From: Paenibacillus sp. VTT E-133291
Lineage (GTDB): Bacteria > Bacillota > Bacilli > Paenibacillales > Paenibacillaceae
DNA: 64,000 nucleotides
Reading direction: 5' to 3'
NCBI RefSeq assembly: GCF_002264395.1
Contig: NZ_NFVA01000027.1
Coordinates: 1 to 64,000 of the forward strand
In this document: positions 17,354-26,203 of the stretch, in pieces
Layout: each line of letters opens with the position of its first letter
Position numbering within the stretch: position 1 is the stretch's first letter
The notes under the pieces: model-generated
What the model saw: the letters and a program-made list of their open reading frames with translations, nothing else
Database searches by the model: none
What the model was told of the DNA's origin: nothing
Made by a program: the position numbers and the translations under genes

Positions 17354-18292
17354 TTATAGTTTCTGATAGTGATTTAAGAGATTCTCAACTTTATCCTGAA
17401 TCATTTGTTTCAAGGCTTCAGGCTTCACCGCTCTAACATATTGACCATAACGCATGAAATAATTAGCTAGAAATTCTTCTTCGCCTGGATGATAGAATCC
17501 CTTAATGATAGTTCTCGGGCCAGCTTCTATTTCCATAGAAGGATAATGTTCTTTATAAAAAATATCCTTGGCTTGTTCCTCGATCTCAACTTCAAAGTGA
17601 ATATTGCTCGCGGATTGATAAAATTCTAAGGAACGGCTAAGAAGTTCTTCTAAAGAATAGCGGGCTGCTCTCTTATCTTCTTCCAAGAAGGATATTCTAT
17701 CCCCTCTGTAAACCCTATATTTATTCGTAGTAAGCTCTATTCCAGTAGCATACCATTGCCCAAACTTTGCGGAAATTTTGAAGAATTGCACAGAGTAGCT
17801 TTTTAGCTGGTTGTTTTTTGTATATTCAATGTTACAGGCACTCTCATTTAGAATACTTGCTAGGATTTTATCTAAGAAACGACTAACATGCTTATGCTGA
17901 ACCATTTCGAATTGCAGAACCTTTTTCATTTTATGAATCTGGTCGATTTGTGTATTCGATAGACAGTGTTCGAACTTTTCGTTTAGCTTGTTCACACTTA
18001 AATGAAACGGAGTGGATTGATAAGATTCTAAGGTCAGCATGGCAAAGTACAGTGCATACACTTCATCCATGGTGAAAATAATAGGGGATAACAATCTATT
18101 TTTTAAAATACCATATCGTCCATATCTCCCATGCTCCGAAAAGATAGGCATACCTAATTGTTCTAATGAAGCAATATCACGTAGCGCTGTGCTTTTTGAA
18201 ATATTATATTTCGCCATAAGGTCACTTAGATTAAAAAACTCTCGCCCGTTTAAGTATCGCATCATGTCATTTAATCGTTCTGATTTCTTCAT
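17354..18292 (-). CDS. HTH-WYL family transcriptional regulator
   Basis: A 312-residue YafY/DeoR-like regulator: an N-terminal helix-turn-helix (about residues 5-60; NLSDLMAKYNISKSTALRDI), a middle helical region, a WYL-type domain around 140-205 (IEYTKNNQLKSYSV, then FGQWYATGIELTTNKYRVYRGDRI), and a C-terminal WCX region. WYL domains sense small ligands or nucleic acids. It is divergent from a PhnB-like VOC protein, with an inverted repeat between them, a common local regulator-target pairing in Bacilli. Confidence 0.8.
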   Translation of the reverse strand: MKKSERLNDMMRYLNGREFFNLSDLMAKYNISKSTALRDIASLEQLGMPIFSEHGRYGRYGILKNRLLSPIIFTMDEVYALYFAMLTLESYQSTPFHLSVNKLNEKFEHCLSNTQIDQIHKMKKVLQFEMVQHKHVSRFLDKILASILNESACNIEYTKNNQLKSYSVQFFKISAKFGQWYATGIELTTNKYRVYRGDRISFLEEDKRAARYSLEELLSRSLEFYQSASNIHFEVEIEEQAKDIFYKEHYPSMEIEAGPRTIIKGFYHPGEEEFLANYFMRYGQYVRAVKPEALKQMIQDKVENLLNHYQKL

Positions 18293-18309
18293 ATAAAAAG
18301 CTCCTTATT

Positions 18310-18332
18310 AAGGTGTCATGTTTTGATACCTT
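18310..18332. promoter_or_regulatory. Candidate operator between the WYL and VOC genes
   Basis: AAGGTGTCA and TGATACCTT form a 9-bp inverted repeat with one mismatch and a 5-nt spacer in the divergent control region. The probable binder is the WYL regulator. Confidence 0.5.
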
Positions 18333-18388
18333 TATATATGATAATAAGTTCAGGGCCACATATCAAACCTACGAAGGAGAGTTATACG

Positions 18389-18841
18389 ATGAGCGCAACA
18401 CTAGAAGTAGCTATTTTCTTATCGATGAACGGAAGCACAAAGGAAGCTATAGAATTTTACGAACAACATTTTAAGGCAGAGGAATTGCTACGTGTTACTT
18501 ATCAACAGCTTGCAGAACGTGACCGTTCCATACAGCTTACGGATGAGAATAAGGATTACATTACTCACTCTGTTTTGTTAATCGGAAAAACAAAAGTAAT
18601 GATAGCAGAAGATACAATGAATAAGAATGAGAAATATACAGTGGGGAATAACACATCATTGTGTATACAAAGTGCTGATTTAGAGGAAATTGAAGGTTTT
18701 TATAAAAGCTTAGTGACAGATGAGCGCGTAAAGATTATTGCTCCTTTATCTAGTAATGTGTTCAGCAAAGCCTATGGCATTATTGAAGACCCATTTGGTA
18801 TTCAAATTCAATTGATGTTTGATGAGAGATTACATTCATAA
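18389..18841 (+). CDS. VOC (PhnB-like) family protein
   Basis: A 150-residue protein of the vicinal-oxygen-chelate fold, PhnB/3-demethylubiquinone-methyltransferase-like subgroup. It begins EVAIFLSMNGSTKEAIEFYEQHF and ends DPFGIQIQLMF, both standard for the family. PhnB-like proteins usually have no established reaction. AAGGAG precedes ATG 18389; the longer open frame from 18323 lacks a start signal and would run through the operator region. It is the likely target of the divergent WYL regulator. Confidence 0.8.
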   Translation: MSATLEVAIFLSMNGSTKEAIEFYEQHFKAEELLRVTYQQLAERDRSIQLTDENKDYITHSVLLIGKTKVMIAEDTMNKNEKYTVGNNTSLCIQSADLEEIEGFYKSLVTDERVKIIAPLSSNVFSKAYGIIEDPFGIQIQLMFDERLHS

Positions 18842-18885
18842 AAATATGTACTTTGCGTCTAATGCACACCGAGTGAACCGTTCAG

Positions 18886-18930
18886 CTGACCATCAATCAG
18901 GAAGTTATCCTGATGGTGGTCAGTTTTTTT
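18886..18930 (+). terminator. Terminator after the VOC gene
   Basis: CTGACCA pairs with TGGTCAG and inner TCAGGA with TCCTGA, followed by TTTTTTT. Confidence 0.85.
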
Positions 18931-18963
18931 GCATTCATTTAGTGTTGTTTTTTCTGAAAACAA

Positions 18964-19015
18964 TTGAATTTTTATGCATAAAGATGTATAGTAATTTTTA
19001 ATTAACGTTAATTAA
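18964..19015 (+). promoter_or_regulatory. Promoter and 18-bp palindromic operator of the tetR-permease operon
   Basis: -35 TTGAAT (18964-18969), 17-nt spacer, -10 TATAGT (18987-18992). A perfect 18-bp palindrome, TTAATTAACGTTAATTAA, occupies 18998-19015 at the expected transcription start. It is a strong candidate autoregulatory site of the TetR protein encoded next. Confidence 0.75.
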
Positions 19016-19037
19016 GTAAATGAGGATGTGAAATATC

Positions 19038-19619
19038 TTGACCAAAAACAAGCTGAAAGAAGTGGCGATGAGATTATTTGGTGAGAAGGGGTACGAAGGT
19101 ACAGCTCTTTCTGAAATTGCGAAGGAAGTTGGCGTGAAGACTCCGGCGATCTATGCCTTTTTTGAGAATAAAGAGGATTTGTTTATGACGGTCTTCCGTG
19201 AGGCGATGTTGTCCTATAACACTTATATTCAGGAGTTGTCGGAAGATCAGAAGGTGCTGAGTGCGAAGGAAAGTCTTCGTGGCATTCTATCCAGACAGTA
19301 TCAATTCTATCAGCAGAGTCCTGAAGCAAGCAAAATCGTACTGAGGTATGTAGTCTTTCCACCGGGATTTTTGAAGGAAACGATTGAGGAAGCATTCCTG
19401 GCGTCGGACGCCATACTGACGAAGATCATTGAACAATTCATCTCGCAAGGGATGGAAGAGGGTGTAATTCGCGATAAATCCGTGCAGCTTCTCGTAGACG
19501 CTTTTCTCAACTTGATGGATGGATTAAGCATGCAATATTTCTATTACACTTCTAAAGGAATATATGAGCGTAAACTGAACCATGCGTTTGAAATGTACTG
19601 GAATGGGGCGTCCTCATAG
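19038..19619 (+). CDS. TetR family regulator, first gene of the hydantoinase-type operon
   Basis: A 193-residue TetR-type regulator with the N-terminal DNA-binding domain LKEVAMRLFGEKGYEGTALSEIA and the VKTPAIYAFFENKEDLF recognition segment. The start is TTG 19038, after GAGG. It lies 37 nt before an NCS1 permease and shares its promoter, so it probably senses the substrate or a product of the operon and represses all four genes through the palindrome at 18998. Confidence 0.85.
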   Translation: MTKNKLKEVAMRLFGEKGYEGTALSEIAKEVGVKTPAIYAFFENKEDLFMTVFREAMLSYNTYIQELSEDQKVLSAKESLRGILSRQYQFYQQSPEASKIVLRYVVFPPGFLKETIEEAFLASDAILTKIIEQFISQGMEEGVIRDKSVQLLVDAFLNLMDGLSMQYFYYTSKGIYERKLNHAFEMYWNGASS

Positions 19620-19656
19620 AACTACGGAAGATGATAACAACAAGGGGATGGGGAGA

Positions 19657-20967
19657 ATGGCAGAAGTAAGTCAAGTAAAGCAGAAGGATTCAAGCTCGGG
19701 GGATTTTGAGAGAGAGCCCGTTCCTATACATATGCGTAAAAGATGGCTGTCCATGTCGCTTGTCTGGATCGCCATCGGGATTGATTTATCAGCAATGTTC
19801 TTGGGGGCACAGCTTGGCAATGGCATGAATCTCACAGATTCGCTGACAGCTACGATCATCGGATCGATGATTCTAGGGGTAATTGGAGCTATGTGTGCAT
19901 ATGTAGGTGCGAAAACGGGTTTATCTACGTCGATGATCTCACGTTTTCTATTCGGAAATGTAGGTGCACGTGTCGTTGCGATTATCCTCGGTATTTTCTC
20001 ACTCGGTTGGTTTGGGGTGCAGGTCGGATTCTTCGCTTCGAATATGCAGACTGCGTTTAGTCAATTATGGGATATTCATTTGTCCCTAGGCGTGCTTTCA
20101 TTTATAGGCGGGCTGCTGATGATGTCGACGGCTATTTGGGGGTATCGATCCATTGAGCGGCTAAGCACCTGGTCCGTGCCATTGCTTATTTTATTTATCG
20201 GAGTGGCTATTTATTCAGCGTTCCACACCAAAGGAGCTTCAGCTGCCTGGGAACCGATTAGCGGTGCAACGATCCCAATGGGAACAGCGATTTCGCTTGT
20301 TATCGGTATCTTTATTGTGGGTACGGTGCTGTCACCTGATATAGCTCGTTGGGCACGTACTCCTATGCATGCCATTACGGCTGCGTTTATCGGCTTCTTT
20401 GTAGGAAACAGCTTTATGGCGATTGTGGCAATCTTTCTATCTAGAATCATGGATACAGATGATCTAACGAATATTTTCATTGCGCTGGGGCTTGGTCTTC
20501 CTGCGATTATCGTCTTAACACTTGCGCAATGGACGACGAATACGAGTAACTTATACTCAGCATCGCTAGGTTTCTCTGTCGTGTTCCAAAAAGTACCGAA
20601 GAAGCTGATTACGATTATTGCTGGTATTATTGCTACGTTTCTTGCCGTATTAGGGATCTATGATAAGTTCTTATCTTTCCTAAACATTATTACGATGTTT
20701 GTCTCACCCATCGGGGGGATTTATACATCTGAATTTTTGCTTGTGGATCGAAAGAAATTCACTTTTGAAGGTTTGGACCGCAATAAAAACTGGGTGATTC
20801 GCTCCTTAGCCGTATGGGTTGCAGCTACGTTATTTGCTTTTATGACCACCGCAGCTCCAGATGGATTTGGATGGTTCCAGGTGACGAGTGTTCCGGCATT
20901 AGATGCCTTTATGTTCGCCTTTATCGTGCAATGGATGGTCGGCAAAATCATGACAAAGAAGGGATAA
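19657..20967 (+). CDS. NCS1 family cytosine/purine-type permease (CodB-like)
   Basis: A 436-residue permease with about 12 membrane helices. The N-terminal pattern RWLSMSLVWIAIGIDLSAMF followed by AQLGNGM is characteristic of CodB-like NCS1 carriers, which import cytosine, hydantoins, allantoin or related compounds with Na+ or H+. ATG 19657 lies 9 nt after AAGGGG; upstream in-frame codons overlap the tetR gene. Genes for a DUF917 protein and a hydantoinase-A-like protein follow at once, so the cargo is probably a cyclic amide degraded by them. Confidence 0.85.
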   Translation: MAEVSQVKQKDSSSGDFEREPVPIHMRKRWLSMSLVWIAIGIDLSAMFLGAQLGNGMNLTDSLTATIIGSMILGVIGAMCAYVGAKTGLSTSMISRFLFGNVGARVVAIILGIFSLGWFGVQVGFFASNMQTAFSQLWDIHLSLGVLSFIGGLLMMSTAIWGYRSIERLSTWSVPLLILFIGVAIYSAFHTKGASAAWEPISGATIPMGTAISLVIGIFIVGTVLSPDIARWARTPMHAITAAFIGFFVGNSFMAIVAIFLSRIMDTDDLTNIFIALGLGLPAIIVLTLAQWTTNTSNLYSASLGFSVVFQKVPKKLITIIAGIIATFLAVLGIYDKFLSFLNIITMFVSPIGGIYTSEFLLVDRKKFTFEGLDRNKNWVIRSLAVWVAATLFAFMTTAAPDGFGWFQVTSVPALDAFMFAFIVQWMVGKIMTKKG

Positions 20968-20971
20968 CATC

Positions 20972-22084
20972 ATGAGAATGAACAAACTAACAGAATTAAA
21001 TGAGCAAGCAATACAATATATCGCTGTAGGTGCAGCCGTTCTTGGAACAGGTGGGGGCGGTGACCCGCATATTGGTAAATTAATGGCGAAGGAAGCCATT
21101 CGTAAACATGGTCCTGTTCGTGTGATCAGTCCAGAGGATCTGGAGGACGACGCTTTGGTTGTTCCTATATCCATGATTGGTGCACCCACGGTTATGAATG
21201 AGAAGATACCTTCGATTCAGCAAATGATCAAACCTTTGGATATGATTGAAAAAGAGCTTGGACGCAAAGTGAATGCCATTATGCCCATTGAGGTTGGCGG
21301 CGGCAACTCTCTGATTCCTGTAATCACGGCGGCGGAACGCAACATCCCTATCGTGGATGCGGATGCCATGGGACGTGCTTTTCCTGAATCGCAAATGGTG
21401 ACGTTCTACTTGGACGGTATAGACTGCAGTCCGATTACGATGGCGGATGAACGCGGCAATGGTGTGCTAATGCATGCGATCGATGGTGTCTGGGAAGAGC
21501 GGATGGCGCGCGCCGTGACGATTCAAATGGGTGGATCAGCCTCGATCTGTGATTATCCATTGTCTGGAGCACAGGTGAAACAAAGTGCAATTCCATATAC
21601 CCTAACGCTTGCTTATGAAATTGGAAAAACATTATTCGAAGCTAAGGAAATGAAAAAGAATCCAATCGAAGAGCTATTGAAGCAGTTGAATGGGTATGAA
21701 TTGTTCCAGGGCAAAGCTGTAGATATTCGTCGCCGGACAGAAGGCGGATTCACACGTGGTGAAGCGATCTTCGAAGGTACGGATGCTAAAAAAGGAAGTA
21801 CGATGAGTTTGTTCTTCCAGAATGAGTTCCTTCTGGCTACAGAGGATGGAAGCTCAGTAGCGGTTACCCCTGATTTGATTTCGGTGCTTGATCAGGATAC
21901 AGGCATGCCGATTACAACTGAAAATTTGAAATACGGTGCCCGGGTGACTGTGGTCGGTTTCCCTTGTGATCCGAAATGGCGTTCGCAAAAGGGTCTTGAG
22001 ACGGTAGGGCCACAGTATTTTGGTTATGATGCATCTTATGTTCCAATTGAAAAATTGGCAGCAGAGAAAGGGGGAGCAGAGTAA
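20972..22084 (+). CDS. DUF917 (S-methyl-thiohydantoin desulfurase-like) protein
   Basis: A 370-residue DUF917 protein. The N-terminal block AVLGTGGGGDPHIGKLMAKEA and IMPIEVGGGNSLIPVITAAE are typical, followed by DADAMGRAFPE, a likely metal or active-site segment. From memory, the Pfam family has been renamed after S-methyl-thiohydantoin desulfurase, linked to bacterial ergothioneine breakdown, but most members are uncharacterised and are paired, as here, with a hydantoinase/oxoprolinase-type protein. It starts 4 nt after the permease stop and overlaps the next gene by 1 nt. Confidence 0.8.
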   Translation: MRMNKLTELNEQAIQYIAVGAAVLGTGGGGDPHIGKLMAKEAIRKHGPVRVISPEDLEDDALVVPISMIGAPTVMNEKIPSIQQMIKPLDMIEKELGRKVNAIMPIEVGGGNSLIPVITAAERNIPIVDADAMGRAFPESQMVTFYLDGIDCSPITMADERGNGVLMHAIDGVWEERMARAVTIQMGGSASICDYPLSGAQVKQSAIPYTLTLAYEIGKTLFEAKEMKKNPIEELLKQLNGYELFQGKAVDIRRRTEGGFTRGEAIFEGTDAKKGSTMSLFFQNEFLLATEDGSSVAVTPDLISVLDQDTGMPITTENLKYGARVTVVGFPCDPKWRSQKGLETVGPQYFGYDASYVPIEKLAAEKGGAE

Positions 22085-23664
22085 TGTCTCAGACGAATAT
22101 TAATAACAAGGATGAAATTTACCGCATTGGGATTGATGTCGGCGGGACCAATACAGATGCTGCCTTGCTCGATTCCAAATTAAAGGCTATTCACACGATA
22201 AAGGTACATACCACACGTGATGTGAATGAGGGCATCAGTGAATCGATTGGCCGTTTGCTTGAAGAGAGTAACGTCAATCCGGCGCAGATTCGTTATGCGA
22301 TGCTCGGAACTACGCACTGTACGAATGCTATTGTAGAACGCAAGCACTTAGGGAAAGTAGGCTTGATTCGTATCGGCGCACCGGCAACAACTGCTGTTCC
22401 TCCACTTGCGGATTGGGACGATACGCTGAAAGCAATGGTCTGCCCACATGCTTATGTTGTTCACGGTGGTTATGAATATGATGGTCGTACGATTGTTGAG
22501 ATGGATGAAGCTGAGGTTATTGACTGCTTTTTGAAGATGAAGGGTGAGGTTGAAGCGGTTGCAATCTGTGGTGTGTTCTCTCCAGTGAATACTTCACAGG
22601 AAAAACGTGTTCAAGAGCTTGCGAAGCAAGTACTCGGGGAAGATATGCCTGTGACACTGTCTCATGAAATTGGAAGCATTGGATTGCTTGAGCGTGAGAA
22701 TGCCTCCTTGTTAAATGGTGCTTTACTTAACGTCATTGCGGGAGTAGTCAAAGGCTTCGAAGAGGCGCTTCACACTTATGGAATTGACGCGAGCTTATAC
22801 ATCTGTCAGAACGATGGAACACTGATGTACAGTGAATATGCGCTTCGTTACCCGATTCTGACGATTGCTTGCGGTCCGACGAATTCCATTCGGGGCGCGG
22901 CACACTTGTCAGGTCTGAATGATGCGCTTGTGGTGGATATCGGGGGTACAACAACGGATATCGGCGTTCTCATGCAAGGCTTCCCGCGTCAATCCTCCGC
23001 TGCGGTTGAGATTGGCGGGATTCGCACGAACTTCCGCATGCCGGATATCTTATCGATCGGGATCGGCGGCGGGACAATCGTTCGCTTCGATGAAGCGAAG
23101 GATCAGGTAACAGTGGGTCCCGATAGCGTGGGGTACGAGCTATTGAAGCGTGGCCTGATCTTTGGTGGAGATACGCTCACAGCAACCGATGTGGCGGTTA
23201 AGCTTGGAAGATACGAATGGAAAGATGCGCTGACTGAGAAGCTTAGTGAATCAATCTGCCGCAGAGCCGATGAGATCATTACCCAAGATATTGAGGATGC
23301 GATTGATCGGATGAAGACTAGCTCGGACCCTGTTGACGTTATTTTGGTCGGCGGCGGAAGCATTCTTGTAGCCGATCAGCTTGAGGGTGTAGCGCGGATA
23401 GTAAGACCGGATCACTATGATGCAGCGAATGCGATTGGCGCAGCACTAGGTGAAGTTAGCGGAGAGACCGAGCGAATCTATTCGCTGGATGAGATGTCTT
23501 ACGATGAAGCTAAGGAAGATGCTCGCAACCATGCGATTGAACAAGCCGTTCTTGCTGGTGCAGCTCGTGAGACTGTACAGATCGTGCTGTCTGAGGATAT
23601 TCCGATTGCATACTTGCCAGGCAATGCATTGCTTGTAAAAGTGAAAGCGGCTGGACGTTTATAG
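22084..23664 (+). CDS. Hydantoinase/oxoprolinase family protein (HyuA N-terminal type)
   Basis: A 526-residue member of the hydantoinase A/oxoprolinase family. It has the ASKHA-like phosphate loops IGIDVGGTNTDAALL near the N-terminus and VVDIGGTTTDIGVL near residue 282, and SIGIGGGTIVRFDE further on. Relatives use ATP to open cyclic amides (5-oxoproline, N-methylhydantoin) or to carboxylate ketones. No HyuB partner is present; the DUF917 protein, translationally coupled by a 1-nt overlap, takes its place. The pair probably acts on a substrate brought in by the NCS1 permease. Confidence 0.85.
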   Translation: MSQTNINNKDEIYRIGIDVGGTNTDAALLDSKLKAIHTIKVHTTRDVNEGISESIGRLLEESNVNPAQIRYAMLGTTHCTNAIVERKHLGKVGLIRIGAPATTAVPPLADWDDTLKAMVCPHAYVVHGGYEYDGRTIVEMDEAEVIDCFLKMKGEVEAVAICGVFSPVNTSQEKRVQELAKQVLGEDMPVTLSHEIGSIGLLERENASLLNGALLNVIAGVVKGFEEALHTYGIDASLYICQNDGTLMYSEYALRYPILTIACGPTNSIRGAAHLSGLNDALVVDIGGTTTDIGVLMQGFPRQSSAAVEIGGIRTNFRMPDILSIGIGGGTIVRFDEAKDQVTVGPDSVGYELLKRGLIFGGDTLTATDVAVKLGRYEWKDALTEKLSESICRRADEIITQDIEDAIDRMKTSSDPVDVILVGGGSILVADQLEGVARIVRPDHYDAANAIGAALGEVSGETERIYSLDEMSYDEAKEDARNHAIEQAVLAGAARETVQIVLSEDIPIAYLPGNALLVKVKAAGRL

Positions 23665-23744
23665 GTTGAATATTTTCTGATCAGCTTCAACTAACCGATT
23701 CAAATAACAATCAATTGGGTATATAAGACTATAAGTTATGAATA

Positions 23745-23774
23745 GGACCTTCTCAAATAGAAGGTCTATTTTTT
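23745..23774 (+). terminator. Terminator of the hydantoinase operon
   Basis: GACCTTCT (23745-23752) and AGAAGGTC (23759-23766) form a perfect 8-bp stem followed by TATTTTTT. It lies upstream of the start chosen for the next gene, supporting that start. Confidence 0.8.
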
Positions 23775-23809
23775 CACGTAAAATATTACATTATCCCATG
23801 GAGGTCGCT

Positions 23810-25690
23810 ATGCATCGCGTAAACCTAAACAAGGAACAATTCAACCAACAGGTGATTAATTATGCTTCCTTTGGGATAGCCCTTTTATCATCAGAGGGGT
23901 TGATTTTGACGGTGAATCCAGCTTTCGAACAGATCTTTGGTTATTTCAAGGAAGAGTTTGAAGGCATGCGGTTAGAAGAATTGTCTCACCCCGAGGAACT
24001 CGGCAGCCTCCATGATCTAAAGGCGCTCATGGATGGGGAAACTAATATACAGCTCGAAAAGCGGTTTGTCACAAAAAATGGTGCTAATATATGGGGACAG
24101 CTTACTATTCATCTATTCAACGAGGAGTCAACCCAGCCATCCTATTTCATTTGCCAAATCATAAACATTACCAAACAAAAGGAATCCGAACAACGCCTTC
24201 AGGAGTCTGTTGAGCGTTATACGTCACTTAAAAAATACAATCATGATGCCGTCATTTCCTTTGGTCTCGATGGCCGAATCATAAATACTAATAACATGGC
24301 GGAAAAGATAACCGGTTACTCCATAGAGTCTGAGTTGATTGGGATGAAGCTTGCAAGTCTGATCGGAGAGGCAAATGTACAGCGTATTCTGGAAAGAGCT
24401 CTTTACGATAATACGGTAGAGCAGCACATCAACAAGCTTGTCACTAAAGAGAGCGAATTAGTCGAGGTGCTTACCAGTATTGCACCCATATATGTGAACA
24501 ATCAAAATATTGGATTTTACCTTATATGCAAGGACATCTCCGAGCAAAGGCAATTGTCGCTGGCTAAGGAGGCTGCTGAGTCTACGAATAGAGCTAAAAG
24601 TGAGTTCCTGGCTATGATGAGCCACGAAATCCGCACGCCTATGAATGGGGTGATCGGCATGACAGATATTTTGCTGGAAACAGAACTCAATGAAGAACAA
24701 CGTGAATATGTAGAAATCATTCGCAAAAGCGGAGGAATCTTACTTAATATAATTAATGATATCCTTGATCTTTCAAAAATTGAGGCTGGCCGAAGTGAAC
24801 TGCAAGAGGATACATTCGATCTGGGCAATTGCCTCAAGGAGAGCTTTGAAGTCATTGCAATAAGAGCCGAACAAAAACATCTGGAGCTGTCCAGCACCAT
24901 AAATCACGATGTTCCTGATTTTATTTTTGGAGATTCGGAGCGTTTAAAGCAGGTGATATTAAACCTGCTAAGCAATGCAGTGAAATTCACAAACGAGGGC
25001 AGCATATCAGTAAAGGTAAGGCTTGTAAAAGAGGATCCCTCCCTGTTGGCCTTTACGGTAACCGATACTGGCATTGGCGTTGACCCTAAGCGACTTACGG
25101 ACATCTTTGAACCGTTTGAGCAGGCTGATAGCTTTATGATGCGCAGACACGAGGGGACGGGTCTTGGACTTGCCATTAGCCGCAGAATTGTCGAAATGAT
25201 GGGCGGTGAGATCTATGCGGAGAGTGACGGTAAAAGTGGCACGTCGGTTACCTTCACAATCAGACCCAAGAAATCAGTCGTAAATCCTATTAAAGAGGCT
25301 AGCGTCGACAAGCCTCATTCCACACGTACGGGTAGCATTTTACTTGCGGAAGATAATTCTATCAATGCGCTAGTGCTGACCAAAATTCTCGAAAAAATGG
25401 GTCACAACGTTACCGCCGTCACAAACGGTATAGAAGCGGTTGAAGCCGCGAGAAAGAACTCCTTTGATCTTATTTTATTGGATCTTCACATGCCCATTAT
25501 GAACGGTATTGATGCCATGAAGGTTTTAAAAGATGAGCATAAGGAGAACTGTCCACCGATTGTTGCAGTCACGGCAAATGCTTTAATGGGGGACCGTGAA
25601 AAGTGTCTGGCTGCTGGAATGGATGAGTATATCAGTAAACCAGTTAAGCGTGAGGTCATCGTAAAGATGTTAGATCAGTTTGTGGGCTAA
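23810..25690 (+). CDS. Hybrid sensor histidine kinase, PAS-PAS-HK-REC
   Basis: A 626-residue soluble hybrid kinase with no membrane segment or signal peptide. Two PAS domains (about residues 10-130 and 135-255) precede HisKA, with His272 in MMSHEIRTPMNGVIGM, a HATPase domain (N-box NLLSNAVKF, DTGIGV, GTGLGLAI), and a receiver domain with phosphoacceptor Asp558 in LLDLHMP. ATG 23810 follows GGAGG; codons upstream overlap the preceding terminator. There is no separate response regulator or output domain, so a phosphorelay partner must be elsewhere. PAS ligands unknown. Confidence 0.88.
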   Translation: MHRVNLNKEQFNQQVINYASFGIALLSSEGLILTVNPAFEQIFGYFKEEFEGMRLEELSHPEELGSLHDLKALMDGETNIQLEKRFVTKNGANIWGQLTIHLFNEESTQPSYFICQIINITKQKESEQRLQESVERYTSLKKYNHDAVISFGLDGRIINTNNMAEKITGYSIESELIGMKLASLIGEANVQRILERALYDNTVEQHINKLVTKESELVEVLTSIAPIYVNNQNIGFYLICKDISEQRQLSLAKEAAESTNRAKSEFLAMMSHEIRTPMNGVIGMTDILLETELNEEQREYVEIIRKSGGILLNIINDILDLSKIEAGRSELQEDTFDLGNCLKESFEVIAIRAEQKHLELSSTINHDVPDFIFGDSERLKQVILNLLSNAVKFTNEGSISVKVRLVKEDPSLLAFTVTDTGIGVDPKRLTDIFEPFEQADSFMMRRHEGTGLGLAISRRIVEMMGGEIYAESDGKSGTSVTFTIRPKKSVVNPIKEASVDKPHSTRTGSILLAEDNSINALVLTKILEKMGHNVTAVTNGIEAVEAARKNSFDLILLDLHMPIMNGIDAMKVLKDEHKENCPPIVAVTANALMGDREKCLAAGMDEYISKPVKREVIVKMLDQFVG

Positions 25691-25858
25691 AAAAACAGCA
25701 TGACATCCCAGTGGTTCTATCCATTGAATTACATAGCTTTGCAAGTTATACTTTGATGAGAAATACGGACCCGCTTATCATTTAACAGATCCGTCCTTTA
25801 TAAGGTATGGATCTTATTTTTCGTATGAATATATTCATTCAGATATGGAGGCGCGACA

Positions 25859-26203
25859 TTGCAGCTAATCAATCAATCCGAAATACAAGAGAGGATCGGC
25901 CTGCTTAAAGATCAGGATCTGTATATCCATCTTGAGATGACAACGGGAGCATACGCTGCCCATTTCGATAGTTCTAAACATCCGGCGGCTACTTTCATTA
26001 CTAATGCTGTGATCCGATATTCCCATGGTTCGATTTCCGGCAATGGACCTTATCGGGTCGGCTTAAAAATGTCGCAGGGCTGGGTATACTCGGAAGGGTT
26101 AACTCACTATGAAGAGAGTGAGACAGAAAAATTGATTCTGGCCGGGCATGATAGTCAAGGAAAACTGGTCGTATCTTTACAATTAAGCCGGGAGCCGTTC
26201 TAA
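25859..26203 (+). CDS. yojF: YojF family (DUF1806) protein
   Basis: A 114-residue protein matching B. subtilis YojF, which is encoded directly before bshB2. Visible family features are LEMTTGAYAAHF, NAVIRYSHGSISGNGPYRVGLKM and GWVYSEGLTHYE. Function is unknown, but conserved pairing with the bacillithiol deacetylase suggests an accessory role. The start is TTG 25859, placed 7 nt after GGAGG. Its stop overlaps the bshB2 start by 1 nt. Confidence 0.85.
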   Translation: MQLINQSEIQERIGLLKDQDLYIHLEMTTGAYAAHFDSSKHPAATFITNAVIRYSHGSISGNGPYRVGLKMSQGWVYSEGLTHYEESETEKLILAGHDSQGKLVVSLQLSREPF

